Source: an uncultured Eubacteriales bacterium
Lineage (GTDB): Bacteria; Bacillota; Clostridia; Oscillospirales; Acutalibacteraceae
Assembly: GCA_900315605.1 (NCBI GenBank)
Contig: OMZU01000008.1
Coordinates: 1-43,774, forward strand
Reading direction: 5' to 3'
Length of the DNA stretch: 43,774 nucleotides
The position numbers and the translations under genes were made by a program. Each line of letters starts with the position of its first letter. Position 1 is the stretch's first letter. Positions 26,526 through 35,477 of the stretch are shown piece after piece. Below the pieces are notes generated by a model. The model saw only the letters and a program-made list of their open reading frames with translations. It made no database searches and had not been told where the DNA came from.

Positions 26526-27035
26526 TCAGTAAAAAAACAGCCTGACCGTGATGACGCTTGCGACCAGTGCGGCAAAATCTGCGGCGAGCGCGGCAAAAAG
26601 CGTGTGGCGTATGTTTTTGACGTTCACGCAGCCAAAGTACATTGCGGTCGCATAGAAGGTGGTTTCGCTCGACCCGGCGAGCACCGAGGCGACTCTTCCG
26701 GCAAAGCTGTCTGTTCCGCAGTCCTCAAAAAGAGAAATCAGCAGCGCGCCCGAGCCGCTTCCCGAAACAGGTCTAAGCAAAGCCATCGGCACGATCTCCT
26801 TTGGAAACCCAAGCAGGCTTGCAGCCGGTTCAACTGCGGCACAGATCATTTCCGCCGCTCCGCTTGCCTTGAGCAGCTCGACTGCGAATACCAAGCCTGT
26901 GATAGTCGGCGCGATAGTAAGCAGGGTTTGCAAGCCCTCGCGCGCGCCTGCCAAAAATGCGTCGAACACCGCTGTTCGCGAAAAAAGTCCGTAAATCACA
27001 ATAATACAGGCAAAAACCGGCATTACAAGCGACAT
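26526..27035 (-). CDS. spmB: Spore maturation protein B
   Basis: The 169-residue integral membrane protein contains the nucleoside-recognition (gate) domain of SpmB: VFACIIVIYGLFSR, LLTIAPTITGLVFAVELLKASGA, RPVSGSGSGALL and GSSETTFYA. SpmA and SpmB are needed for spore-core dehydration in Bacillus and Clostridium. ATG 27035 is preferred over an in-frame start at 27065, because AGGGGAGG precedes it by seven bases. It overlaps the end of spmA by 13 bases, so translation is coupled. Confidence 0.93.
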   Translation of the reverse strand: MSLVMPVFACIIVIYGLFSRTAVFDAFLAGAREGLQTLLTIAPTITGLVFAVELLKASGAAEMICAAVEPAASLLGFPKEIVPMALLRPVSGSGSGALLISLFEDCGTDSFAGRVASVLAGSSETTFYATAMYFGCVNVKNIRHTLFAALAADFAALVASVITVRLFFY

Positions 27036-27637
27036 TTTAGAGCCTCCCCTTGGTTTGACCTGCAATTAAAAACGCACGCGATCGTCAGCGCGACAAAAAG
27101 CGCGCACGCCGAGCTGATCCACACCGGTACGATTATCTCAAACGGAGCGTCGCTTCCGTAGGATTGCCTGAGCGCGCCGAGCGTGCTTGGCAAAAGCTGT
27201 AGGGAGGCGGTGTTCATAACAACAAAAATCACCATTTCGTTCGTTGCAGTATCGCTTTCGCCTCCCAGTTTGTACAATTCCTTCATAGCCTTCAACCCAA
27301 ACGGCGTTGCAGTGCTGCCCAGACCAAGCAGATTTGAGGTTACGTTCATAGTTATGCATCTGAACGCTTCGCTGTTTTTGTCAAGGCGTGGAAACAAGGG
27401 TCGAAGCAGGGGAGAAAACGCCCTCGCCAAAAGTGTGGTAAAGCCGCTTTCGGAGGCTATCTTCATAATTCCCGACCACAGACACAAAATCCCTGCCATT
27501 GTCATCAGCAGCGAGACCGCCGAGGCTCCGCTGTCGATCATTGCCTTTGAAAGCAGGTCGCCGTTGCCGAGAAAAATTGAGCACAAAACGCTGATTATTA
27601 TTATTCCGGACCATATATAGTTGAGCAGATCGATCAC
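27023..27637 (-). CDS. spmA: Spore maturation protein A
   Basis: The 204-residue membrane protein has the SpmA motifs SGAKS-like DSGASAVSLLMTMAGILCLWSGIM, NLLGLGSTATPFGLKAM, and DTATNEMVIFVVMNTASLQLLPST. It begins with GTG at 27637 and no clearly spaced ribosome site is visible, so the exact start is less certain than the identity. With spmB it forms a two-gene sporulation unit, which implies a spore-forming ancestry. Confidence 0.92.
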   Translation of the reverse strand: MIDLLNYIWSGIIIISVLCSIFLGNGDLLSKAMIDSGASAVSLLMTMAGILCLWSGIMKIASESGFTTLLARAFSPLLRPLFPRLDKNSEAFRCITMNVTSNLLGLGSTATPFGLKAMKELYKLGGESDTATNEMVIFVVMNTASLQLLPSTLGALRQSYGSDAPFEIIVPVWISSACALFVALTIACVFNCRSNQGEALKCRL

Positions 27638-27703
27638 TCCATTCGGTTATTATTACTAATTTTGATGCGAAAACAGCAAATTATCATCACTTTTGAACAT
27701 TAT

Positions 27704-27732
27704 TTGACAAATTAATACGAATGTGGTAAAAT
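27704..27732 (+). promoter_or_regulatory. Promoter of the AbrB-like gene
   Basis: TTGACA (27704-27709), a 17-base spacer and TAAAAT (27727-27732), about 25 bases before the ribosome site. Confidence 0.88.
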
Positions 27733-27758
27733 ATGGATAAAAAAGAAAGGAGCTTGCC

Positions 27759-28007
27759 ATGATTTATACTAATTACAGAGAAATTGATAAAGCAGGTCGA
27801 ATCGTGATCTCAAAGGACATCCGCAATCATCTGAACATCAAGCCCGGCGATATGCTTTTGATCAACGCCGACGACCACTCTATCGTTATCAAAAAGGCTG
27901 AGTCAAAGTGTGTTTTCTGCAACTCGCAGGCAGAGCTTAGGGAGTATAGGGATAAGCATATTTGCGCGTCATGCCTGCGTGAGCTGAACGGCGAACAGGC
28001 TGTCTGA
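27759..28007 (+). CDS. AbrB-like DNA-binding protein with C-terminal zinc ribbon
   Basis: The 82-residue protein has an N-terminal SpoVT/AbrB swapped-hairpin domain (REIDKAGRIVISKDIRNHLNIKPGDML, residues 7-33). It continues into a short C-terminal zinc-ribbon-like segment with C51, C54, C69 and C72. Such small regulators control transition-state and sporulation genes. AAAGGAG precedes ATG 27759. It lies upstream of a phosphopantetheinyl transferase on the same strand. Confidence 0.88.
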   Translation: MIYTNYREIDKAGRIVISKDIRNHLNIKPGDMLLINADDHSIVIKKAESKCVFCNSQAELREYRDKHICASCLRELNGEQAV

Positions 28008-28104
28008 GGCAGTGCTGTTACGCACCCGTTTTATTCTGAATCTTTTAACTATAATAATATATATCGATTCCGCGACGTGAATATTCGCGGAGTGTGGAGT
28101 AAAA

Positions 28105-28695
28105 ATGAGACTTTTTATCGCCGACATATCGGATTTGCGCCCCGAGCACTCAAAGCTTGTCAGTCCCGAGCGCGCTCAAAAGGCGGCGCGTTATAAAATG
28201 GAGGACGACAGAAAAAGATGTATTCTTGCCGGGGTCATGCTTCAAAAATTCCTTGGCAACGCAGAGATCAAACAAAACCGCTACGGCAAGCCCGTTGCAG
28301 ATGGCGGCTTGTGCTTTAACCTTTCTCACAGCGGAAGCTACGTTCTGCTTGCACTTTCGGATTTTGACGTTGGCTGCGATATCGAGCGCGTCAAGCAGAT
28401 CCGGTCGCTCAGACTGGGCAAGACCGTGTTCTGCAAAAATGAGCTGAAGCTTATTGAGGATTCCGCCGACAGGCTCTCGGCGTTTTATTCACTGTGGACC
28501 AGGAAAGAGGCTTTGATAAAATGTACGGGAGAGGGCTTTTATAAAAATGTTAAGAGCGTTGACGTGAGCGGAGACTCCTTTGAGGAGAACGGACTTTGCT
28601 ACCGTTTTAAAACTATTTGCTTTTCCGATTATGTTATTTCTGCGTGTTCGGCGCAGGACGAAATGTTTTCGGAGCCGGAATTTTTGAAAATATGA
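28105..28695 (+). CDS. 4'-phosphopantetheinyl transferase, Sfp-like
   Basis: The 196-residue enzyme attaches phosphopantetheine from CoA to carrier proteins. The family motifs are present: FNLSHSG (71-77), VGCDIE with D92 and E94 for magnesium, and WTRKEALIK with W131, K134 and E135. It is shorter than Sfp itself but complete in these motifs. No carrier protein or polyketide/NRPS gene is nearby, so fatty-acid-type or unknown substrates are possible. A GGAG site precedes ATG 28105, within a GGAGTGTGGAGT word also seen at 21492. Confidence 0.88.
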   Translation: MRLFIADISDLRPEHSKLVSPERAQKAARYKMEDDRKRCILAGVMLQKFLGNAEIKQNRYGKPVADGGLCFNLSHSGSYVLLALSDFDVGCDIERVKQIRSLRLGKTVFCKNELKLIEDSADRLSAFYSLWTRKEALIKCTGEGFYKNVKSVDVSGDSFEENGLCYRFKTICFSDYVISACSAQDEMFSEPEFLKI

Positions 28696-28780
28696 CTAAG
28701 CCCTAATCATGCTGCTCTGACAGCAAAATACAATATATATACTTTTTATAATCATATAAACTGCATATAGTATGTGAACA

Positions 28781-28837
28781 AAAAAACCGACTGTTTGGTT
28801 TCGGAAAAAACCCGAAGCTAAATGGTCGGTTTTTTTA
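28781..28837 (+). terminator. Terminator after the phosphopantetheinyl transferase gene
   Basis: AAAAAACCGAC (28781-28791) pairs with GTCGGTTTTTTT (28825-28836). An inner TTCGG/CCGAA stem lies between the arms and a T-run follows. Confidence 0.8.
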
Positions 28838-28858
28838 CTTATAAATTATGTCAAAAAT

Positions 28859-29250
28859 GTAACAATTGTTCTTTTTAGCTCTTTTTTTCACATTTGGAAT
28901 CAAATATAAGCGCATTAACACGCTGAAATCCGCCGAAAAATGTTCTGGCGCAGAAATATAACTTGAACAGATTATCATTTTGTTACAAAATTTAATTATC
29001 ACGAAGAATTTTGAAATAAATTATTAATAAAATGACGAAGAAAATCGAAAAATAAACGATTTTGTAACAAATCCTCACGGCGGATAATAGCCTAAATGAC
29101 ATTTATTTGTAATTTTATTTTCGACATTGGAAAATAAATGCAAAAATAGCAAGAAATAATCGAAACTTGGCAAGATTTCACTTGTATATTGGCGAAAAAG
29201 AAGTATAATTAATTACATCAAAGAAATAAATTGTAACATAGTTGTAACAA
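28859..29250. promoter_or_regulatory. Cluster of five TTGTAACA-type motifs before the pilus operon
   Basis: TGTAACAA or its complement occurs at 28859, 28980 (inverted), 29062, 29231 and 29242 in an otherwise AT-rich, gene-free region of about 500 bases. Two flank the candidate start region of the pilus operon. The reiteration suggests binding sites for one regulator. Confidence 0.45.
29182..29209 (+). promoter_or_regulatory. Candidate pilus-operon promoter
   Basis: TTGTAT (29182-29187), a 16-base spacer and TATAAT (29204-29209). The -35 is poor. A GGTTT-CCCC-AAACC hairpin lies at 29253-29266 in the leader. Confidence 0.5.
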
Positions 29251-29336
29251 TTGGTTTCCCCAAACCGCAATATATGTAAAAAAACCGACTGGAATTTTCA
29301 TTTATATACAATATTTAGTGTTTGGAGGGTATGAAA

Positions 29337-29588
29337 ATGACAGACAGAGAACTTAGAAAACTGTCGAGAACAGGGTTGCTTGAAATATTGCTGACCCAGA
29401 GCAGAGAGATTGAAAGACTTAAATCAGAGGTTGAGGAGCTTAACGAAAGGCTTGACGACCGAGACATGATTATGAGTCATTCCGGCTCGATAGCCGAGGC
29501 TTCACTGAGGATCAATGGCGTTTTTGAAGCCGCTCAGAGAGCTGCGGATCAATATGTAAACAGTGTAAGGTACAGATTTTCCGCATAG
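29337..29588 (+). CDS. Small coiled-coil protein, first gene of the pilus cluster
   Basis: The 83-residue charged protein has a heptad-like coiled coil (about residues 15-45, REIERLKSEVEELNERL) and the ending GSIAEASLRINGVFEAAQRAADQYV. I have the impression that this ending recurs in Firmicute proteins encoded next to sortases and signal peptidases. There is no membrane segment. The frame permits TTG 29322 or ATG 29331, but GGAGGG (29324-29329) best fits ATG 29337. It may organise pilus secretion at the membrane. The function is unproven. Confidence 0.72.
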   Translation: MTDRELRKLSRTGLLEILLTQSREIERLKSEVEELNERLDDRDMIMSHSGSIAEASLRINGVFEAAQRAADQYVNSVRYRFSA

Positions 29589-29629
29589 GGCGGAAATTGC
29601 CATACAATTTGGAAGGGTAGTTTACAGTT

Positions 29630-30967
29630 GTGGCTAGGCATTTGAGGCAGAAGTCAACTGCAAAAGGAAAAGACAGGAAGAAACGCAGATACGCCAAGGA
29701 ATCCAAGGCAGACACACTCTTTTCTAATGTAAGAGGCGGCTTTGGCAAGACGGCGGAGACTGCGCAAGACCCCGTTTCTTCCTCAGAAGATTCGGTTTCC
29801 GCAGATAACAGGGAGCCGAAACACGGGGTTAATCTTTCGCCAAAAATTATCAGCTTTGGCGGGGCGAAGGAAGTTTTACAAAAGAATAAGCATTACAAAT
29901 CAGATGATTTTTCTCAGAAATCCGAAGCGGAAGACGCGACCGCGCAAAATTCCGGCAGACGTTTTCGTGAGGACAGCTCTGACGGCAAGCCTGAGAAAAC
30001 CGCGACGAAAGTCACCGAAGCCGAGACACAGACCGGCGGAAAACGTTTTAGAAACGAAGGCTCCGGCGTCAAGGCGGAGATCACTCAGCTGAATCCTCAG
30101 GAAGCTCCAAAGCAAGGCTCAGGAAAGCATTTTCGTGATAACGACGAAGGTGTTATCCGGGAGGCAAAGAACAGGCAAAAGGAGTTGTCGGGGCAGGAAA
30201 CGGGAAAGCGTTTTCGTTCAGACGACGCTGCCGCGGCAGAGGATACAAAGGCAGAGACCTCTCAAAACGAGCCCGAAAAAGCAGCCGTTGCTTTGGAGGC
30301 TGTTGATGAGAACCGCGAAAAGAATAAGGGAAAACGCCTGAAATCGCCCAAGGAAGCTGAGGAAGAGAAAAAGAAATCCAAGGAGAAATTCTTCTCCGCA
30401 GAAAATCTTCCGACCTCAACTCAGCTTGAGGAGGAGCTCAAAAGGCACAAGACCCAAAAGGATAATTCCAGACTGGTAAGAAACACGATTTTCGGGCTTA
30501 TAACCGTGGCGGCGGTGGCGGTGCTTGTTGCAACGCTCTTTCTGCCGATACTTCAAATCTACGGAACCTCGATGACGCCGACCCTGACCGAGGGCGACGT
30601 GGTTGTTTCGCTAAAGGGCTCGGGCTTTGAGCAGGGAGACATCATTTCATTTTACTACAACAATAAGATCCTTGTAAAAAGGGTCATCGCCTTTGAGGGA
30701 GATTTTGTAAACATAGACGACGACGGCATTGTTTTTGTAAACAACAAGCCGCTTGATGAACCTTATCTTACCGAAAAGGCATTCGGCGAATGTAATCTTG
30801 AATTGCCGTACCAGGTCCCTCCCGGCAAAATTTTTGTTATGGGAGACCACCGACTGACCTCGATCGACAGCCGAAGCAGTGTAATGGGCTGCGTAGGCGA
30901 AGAGCAGATAGTCGGAAAAATAGTTTTCAAGGTCTGGCCTTTTGACGGGCTGGGCTCTGTTAAATAA
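29630..30967 (+). CDS. lepB: Signal peptidase I with long repetitive N-terminal extension
   Basis: In this 445-residue protein about 280 residues of charged, probably disordered sequence precede one transmembrane helix (about 285-306). The signal peptidase I catalytic domain follows: Ser314 in GTSMTPTL, Lys350 in ILVKRVIAFEGD, and the SPase box VMGDHR...SIDSRSS (403-417). The N-terminal extension contains five spaced motifs: GRRFR (109), GKRFR (137), GKHFR (165), GKRFR (192) and GKRLK (234). GTG 29630 is the start; GGAAGGG lies 12 bases upstream, a long spacing. Both catalytic residues are intact, unlike degenerate pilus SipA proteins. It probably processes the pilins encoded next. Confidence 0.88.
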   Translation: MARHLRQKSTAKGKDRKKRRYAKESKADTLFSNVRGGFGKTAETAQDPVSSSEDSVSADNREPKHGVNLSPKIISFGGAKEVLQKNKHYKSDDFSQKSEAEDATAQNSGRRFREDSSDGKPEKTATKVTEAETQTGGKRFRNEGSGVKAEITQLNPQEAPKQGSGKHFRDNDEGVIREAKNRQKELSGQETGKRFRSDDAAAAEDTKAETSQNEPEKAAVALEAVDENREKNKGKRLKSPKEAEEEKKKSKEKFFSAENLPTSTQLEEELKRHKTQKDNSRLVRNTIFGLITVAAVAVLVATLFLPILQIYGTSMTPTLTEGDVVVSLKGSGFEQGDIISFYYNNKILVKRVIAFEGDFVNIDDDGIVFVNNKPLDEPYLTEKAFGECNLELPYQVPPGKIFVMGDHRLTSIDSRSSVMGCVGEEQIVGKIVFKVWPFDGLGSVK

Positions 30968-31074
30968 ATTACAGTCAGCTTTGGTTTTGGTTATTTGCAA
31001 ATCAAATGAAAATAACAAAAACTCAAAGGACCCAAACAAAGAAAATATATGGAAAGAGAAGGGGGTAGGAATTA

Positions 31075-33648
31075 ATGAAGCGAATGCGTAAGAATCATGA
31101 GAGCACAAAGCGCGAAGGTAGATTTAAGCGCGAGCAGGAAGATGTAATGCCAAACTCAAAGCTAAAGCCTTTGCTTAGAAGATGCTTTGCCTGCGCGGCT
31201 GTGATTGTTGTATTCTTCACAACTTATTCTATGATTCTTCCCGCAATCACAGCGTCAATCCCCACTTGCGGCATTGAGGAGCACGTTCATTCCTCGGAAT
31301 GCTATAGGATCGAAAAGAAGCTTATTTGCGAAAACACCGATCCCGAACATGTTCATTCAGAAGAATGCTACAGCAAAAGAGAGGTTCTTTCATGCGGCAA
31401 AGAGGAGCATGTTCACTTTGACGAGTGTTTTGCAGACGTTGGCGAACCGGAGAACAAGGCCGGTGAAAACACCTCGGGCGAGAGCAAACAGGGCGACAGA
31501 AACAGTACCGACGCACCGCCGTATGCTGAAATTGATCCCACTGATCCAAGCGAACCCGGCGGAAACTCAGACATCAATCCTACAGATTGGGAGGGCTTGA
31601 CCGATCTGGTTGCATATCTTGATGCGGTCGGAGGAAAGGTTACCGACGTCCTTTATGACAGAGACAACAAAGAGGTCGAGTTTATCAGCGAGGCTTCCGG
31701 CGGAGGCTATACCTATCACTGGGAAATGCGTTCTCCGATCGTTGCAAAGGGACAGTATTATTACTTCCTTCCAAAGGGCATGAAGGTTCTTGAGAATTTC
31801 CGCGAGGGTAAGATCGTTATTCGTTCCGGAGTTGAGATCGGAACCTATAAGGTTTCAGCGGATTCCACCTTCATAAAGTTTGATTTTGACGAGATCGTAG
31901 AGGATTACCGAGATATCGTAGGAATCATAAACATGTCGGTCGAGTTTGAGGAACAAATAAGCTCGGCGATCGAAAAGAGCGGATATTATGTAGGAGAAAA
32001 CGGAGAGTTCGACGGTTACTTCCACTTTAATATCAAGCTCCAGATCCCTGCCGACCGTGAAGGCGTTCCCAAGAGAGAATGGAAGGTAAGCGATTATTCC
32101 AGAATCAAGTATACTTCATGGAAATATGATTTCAGCGACGAGATAAACGCCGAGAATATGCATGTGTATATCACCTACGGCGATATTCAGAGACGCGAGA
32201 TCTTTAACGTTGACAAGGTTTACAATGATAATTCTCAGGACATCGCATATTATCTTGATCCTGATACAAAGGATATCACCTTGGTAAACCGCTGCTATTG
32301 TAACAAATCCACAGAAGAGGACAGCGAGGAACGCGGTTTGCACTGCGTATATGTTGACGACAACGGAAAGTGCAAATGTCCGCACGAGCATCTGCACACC
32401 GGATGGTGCTCATGCTGGAGTCTGGGTTCGAATTCAACTGTTGACATTGAATACAGAACTGCACTCGGTCCCGACGGAATGCCGATCACTTCGGATCAAA
32501 ACGCAATAGCAAAGAACGGCACAGGCACATATATCAACGACGCGATCCTTACGGAGAGCCACAAGAATAACTCCGGAGAAATCGTTTCAAGCGAGCTTGA
32601 CGCCGAAACTCAGGTTACATACTCGGCATTCTTTGACAAAAAGGAAACCGAGCTTGGATCAAGACAGAATAACTACGTCAGCACCTTTACTGTTGAGTTC
32701 AACAAGGAAAAGGCTGATATTTCAAAGCTTGATACCGATGATGACGGAGCTTATGACAACTGCGTTGTTCTTACAGACGAAATGAATAATCTGCGATATA
32801 CTAACAACATGGTAATTACCGCAGAGGATATCGATAACAACGAGATCATTCTTGAAAAAGGAACAGATTATACTGTTGAAGTTATTACCAACGAAGATAA
32901 TCGTGGCGATAAGCTTCTCATAAAGCTGCTAAAGCTCGGAAGATATAAGTATAAAGTAGAGTACGACGCTCAAATGGTTGGCGACAGCGACAGCAAGTCT
33001 GTCAGGATCGAAAACAGCATTTCGTGCGAGCTTTATTCCGGCGGCAAACACAGTGTTCATACAGAAACCTATGCTACTCCTAAGTTTACTTACGGACGTA
33101 CAGGCGAATATGACGACGAGTGGGCAGCAAGATTGTATGAAATCAATATCACAAAGGTAGATATTAATGTTCCCGACAAAACTCTTGAGGGCGCAGAGTA
33201 CAGATTGTGTTCGAGTGACGACGAAGAAATCGCAACTGCGATCACAGATGAGAACGGAAAATGCACTTTCTCAACTAAGAGCTCCGGACTCAGCTTTGTA
33301 CTGAACCTTGACACCATGTATTATATCCAGGAAAAGACCGCACCGCAGGGATATACACTGGATACAAGAAAATACTGGTTCTATTTCTCAAGAGAACGTA
33401 ATAACGGTCTTGAGGATGCTTTGATAGAAGATTATCCGGATTCCATTATTACGTATCAGCCTCCCGATTCCGATACAGGCGATTATATTCTTGATATGAC
33501 GCTTGAGGATGAAGAGCTGTTTACACTCCCCGAAACAGGTAGTTGGGGAACCGAAATGATTATATCGGTCGGCGTACTGCTCCTTGTGGCTGCCGCAGGC
33601 TGTATAATACTAAGGCTGCATAAAAAGGAGGGTGCGGAAACTCCTTAA
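31075..33648 (+). CDS. Large LPETG-anchored pilus adhesin/tip pilin with EHVH-Cys repeats
   Basis: The 857-residue surface protein starts with a basic N-region of about 35 residues. A hydrophobic signal carries TTYSMILPAIT, a form known from large Clostridia surface proteins. Three EHVH-x3-C(Y/F) units with upstream Cys lie at about 65-118. A large unique region follows, with a second Cys/His cluster (CYC...HCVY...CKC...HEHLH...CSC, about 406-448). A SpaA/Cna_B-like domain lies near 697-790. LPETG (818-822), a hydrophobic helix and a basic tail complete a sortase signal. It is the largest pilin in the cluster, so a tip adhesin is likely. AAGGGGG precedes the ATG. Confidence 0.82.
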   Translation: MKRMRKNHESTKREGRFKREQEDVMPNSKLKPLLRRCFACAAVIVVFFTTYSMILPAITASIPTCGIEEHVHSSECYRIEKKLICENTDPEHVHSEECYSKREVLSCGKEEHVHFDECFADVGEPENKAGENTSGESKQGDRNSTDAPPYAEIDPTDPSEPGGNSDINPTDWEGLTDLVAYLDAVGGKVTDVLYDRDNKEVEFISEASGGGYTYHWEMRSPIVAKGQYYYFLPKGMKVLENFREGKIVIRSGVEIGTYKVSADSTFIKFDFDEIVEDYRDIVGIINMSVEFEEQISSAIEKSGYYVGENGEFDGYFHFNIKLQIPADREGVPKREWKVSDYSRIKYTSWKYDFSDEINAENMHVYITYGDIQRREIFNVDKVYNDNSQDIAYYLDPDTKDITLVNRCYCNKSTEEDSEERGLHCVYVDDNGKCKCPHEHLHTGWCSCWSLGSNSTVDIEYRTALGPDGMPITSDQNAIAKNGTGTYINDAILTESHKNNSGEIVSSELDAETQVTYSAFFDKKETELGSRQNNYVSTFTVEFNKEKADISKLDTDDDGAYDNCVVLTDEMNNLRYTNNMVITAEDIDNNEIILEKGTDYTVEVITNEDNRGDKLLIKLLKLGRYKYKVEYDAQMVGDSDSKSVRIENSISCELYSGGKHSVHTETYATPKFTYGRTGEYDDEWAARLYEINITKVDINVPDKTLEGAEYRLCSSDDEEIATAITDENGKCTFSTKSSGLSFVLNLDTMYYIQEKTAPQGYTLDTRKYWFYFSRERNNGLEDALIEDYPDSIITYQPPDSDTGDYILDMTLEDEELFTLPETGSWGTEMIISVGVLLLVAAAGCIILRLHKKEGAETP

Positions 33649-33703
33649 GTGCTGACAAAAAAATGTTTTCTAAAAAAATAATGAAAAGAAAGGATTAAAA
33701 ACT

Positions 33704-35401
33704 ATGAAAACTATTAAGAAACTCAGCTGCACAATTCTTGCGATGGCTTTGGTAATGCTTTCTGCACTTCCAACCTTCGCAGCAACAGATCTCGAATCAG
33801 AAATTCTCGCACATTCATTTAAGGCTTATCAGATCTTCTCCGCAGATTCAGTGGAAGGACAGTATCTGACAAACGTTGACTGGGGTTCAGCTTTTGCAAG
33901 AACCACAAACAGGACAAGATTCCTCAACGGACTTGTTGCAGACGATTCATTCGTTGTAGCAGGTGAAAACATCTTCGCTAACTGCGATAACGCAGAGTCA
34001 ATTGCAGATGTTCTTGCAGATTATGATGATTACAGCGACGTTGCAAAGTCATTTGCAAAGTATTGCGCAAATTCAAGAGATCTCTCTAACCCAATCACCG
34101 TAAAGAACGGCGACACATTGGATCAAGCCGGCTACTACATCTTTGTTGACGCAGAGAACGAGGGCAGCATCAACCCGACTATCGTAAAGATGGTTGCAGA
34201 CGGCGTTGTAAACATTGAGGTAAAGGCTTCTGTTCCGCAGGTAGAGAAGAAGGTCAAGGAAAACACCTACAATGTAAACTACAACAGTAAGACAATGGGC
34301 ACACAGCTCCTCGGCGGCTTCCTCGGAATCGACTACGGCACAGGCTACAACGACGCTGCTGACTACAGCATCGGCGATTCAGTTCCCTTTGAGCTCATCG
34401 GTTCAATGGCTTCAACAATGAACGACTACGAGCAGTATTACTACAGCTTCATCGATACTCTTTCACCGGGTCTCACATTCACAGAAGCAGACGCTGACGC
34501 TGCTACAGTAACTCTTTATGACATCCAGAACGGAGCTTATACCGCAAAGGCTGACGTTACAGACCGGTTCGATCTTACTTTCTCAAAGGACAGAACAACA
34601 AATAAGACAGAGATCAAGTTCTCATGCAACGATATCCTCGAAATCAACGGTATTACACCAACAAGCATTCTCGTTGTAAACTATAACGCAACTCTTAACG
34701 ACGACGCTGTTATCGGCTATGACGGAAACGAGAACGAAGTTTATCTTGAGTATTCAAACAACCCGGCAACTCCCAAAACTCAGGGCAAGCCAAGCTCAAC
34801 AAGCGAGACTGAGAAGGATAAGGTTATCGTATTCACATACGAGCTCGACGTAACAAAGTTTGACACAGACAACAACACACTTGAGGGTGCAGAGTTCTAT
34901 CTTCAGAACGAAAACGGCATGTACTATTCTACAGGCAACGCAGGCAGCTACTGGGTAAGTAGTGCTGACGACGCTGATGTTCTTACATCTAACAGCAACG
35001 GCGTGTTCGTTGTAAAGGGTCTTGACAAGGGCGTTTACACACTTACTGAGATCAACGCTCCCGATGGCTTCAAGGTTCTTGCAGAGGGCATCGAGTTTGA
35101 GATCGAGGCTACTATCCTTCCCGACACAGGCAACGACGACGCTGCTCAGACATGGAACGGCGAGGCTTCAAAGGCTCTCACAGCATTTGCAGCAGAGCTT
35201 ACTGAGAACCCCGAGCAGGCTGCAAAGATCGCAGTTGCAGACGAGGTTGGCGACGCAACAGTTCTTCTTGACATCACAAACACAAAGGTTTATGACCTCC
35301 CCGGAACAGGTGGCATGGGTACAACACTCATCTACGTTATCGGCGGAATGCTCCTCGCAGGTGCAGCAGTTCTCATCGTTGTTAAGCGCAGAGCTAAATA
35401 A
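33704..35401 (+). CDS. Backbone (major) pilin with LPGTG sorting signal
   Basis: The 565-residue secreted protein has a signal peptide to about Ala26. The pilin-like domain has KKVKEN near 179, a candidate polymerisation-lysine region. A SpaA-type domain (TKFDTDNNTLEGAEFYL ... DKGVYTLTEINAPDGF) lies near 381-460. The LPGTG signal is at 532-536, with hydrophobic helix and KRRAK tail. AT- and Ala-rich codons and the strong AAAGGA site suggest high expression. Isopeptide-forming Lys/Asn pairs are likely but not assigned. Immediately followed by a hairpin and a class C sortase, this is the probable shaft subunit. Confidence 0.85.
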   Translation: MKTIKKLSCTILAMALVMLSALPTFAATDLESEILAHSFKAYQIFSADSVEGQYLTNVDWGSAFARTTNRTRFLNGLVADDSFVVAGENIFANCDNAESIADVLADYDDYSDVAKSFAKYCANSRDLSNPITVKNGDTLDQAGYYIFVDAENEGSINPTIVKMVADGVVNIEVKASVPQVEKKVKENTYNVNYNSKTMGTQLLGGFLGIDYGTGYNDAADYSIGDSVPFELIGSMASTMNDYEQYYYSFIDTLSPGLTFTEADADAATVTLYDIQNGAYTAKADVTDRFDLTFSKDRTTNKTEIKFSCNDILEINGITPTSILVVNYNATLNDDAVIGYDGNENEVYLEYSNNPATPKTQGKPSSTSETEKDKVIVFTYELDVTKFDTDNNTLEGAEFYLQNENGMYYSTGNAGSYWVSSADDADVLTSNSNGVFVVKGLDKGVYTLTEINAPDGFKVLAEGIEFEIEATILPDTGNDDAAQTWNGEASKALTAFAAELTENPEQAAKIAVADEVGDATVLLDITNTKVYDLPGTGGMGTTLIYVIGGMLLAGAAVLIVVKRRAK

Positions 35402-35423
35402 TTACAAATAATTCTTGATCAAT

Positions 35424-35456
35424 GCTTTACAGCCTGATTCGTTCGGGCTGTAAAGC
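35424..35456 (+). promoter_or_regulatory. Strong intergenic hairpin between backbone pilin and sortase C
   Basis: GCTTTACAGCC (35424-35434) and GGCTGTAAAGC (35446-35456) form a perfect 11-bp stem without a T-run. It sits 22 bases before the sortase start and could attenuate transcription or block 3' decay of the pilin message. Confidence 0.6.
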
Positions 35457-35477
35457 AGCAAGGAGAGCCCTGTAGGC

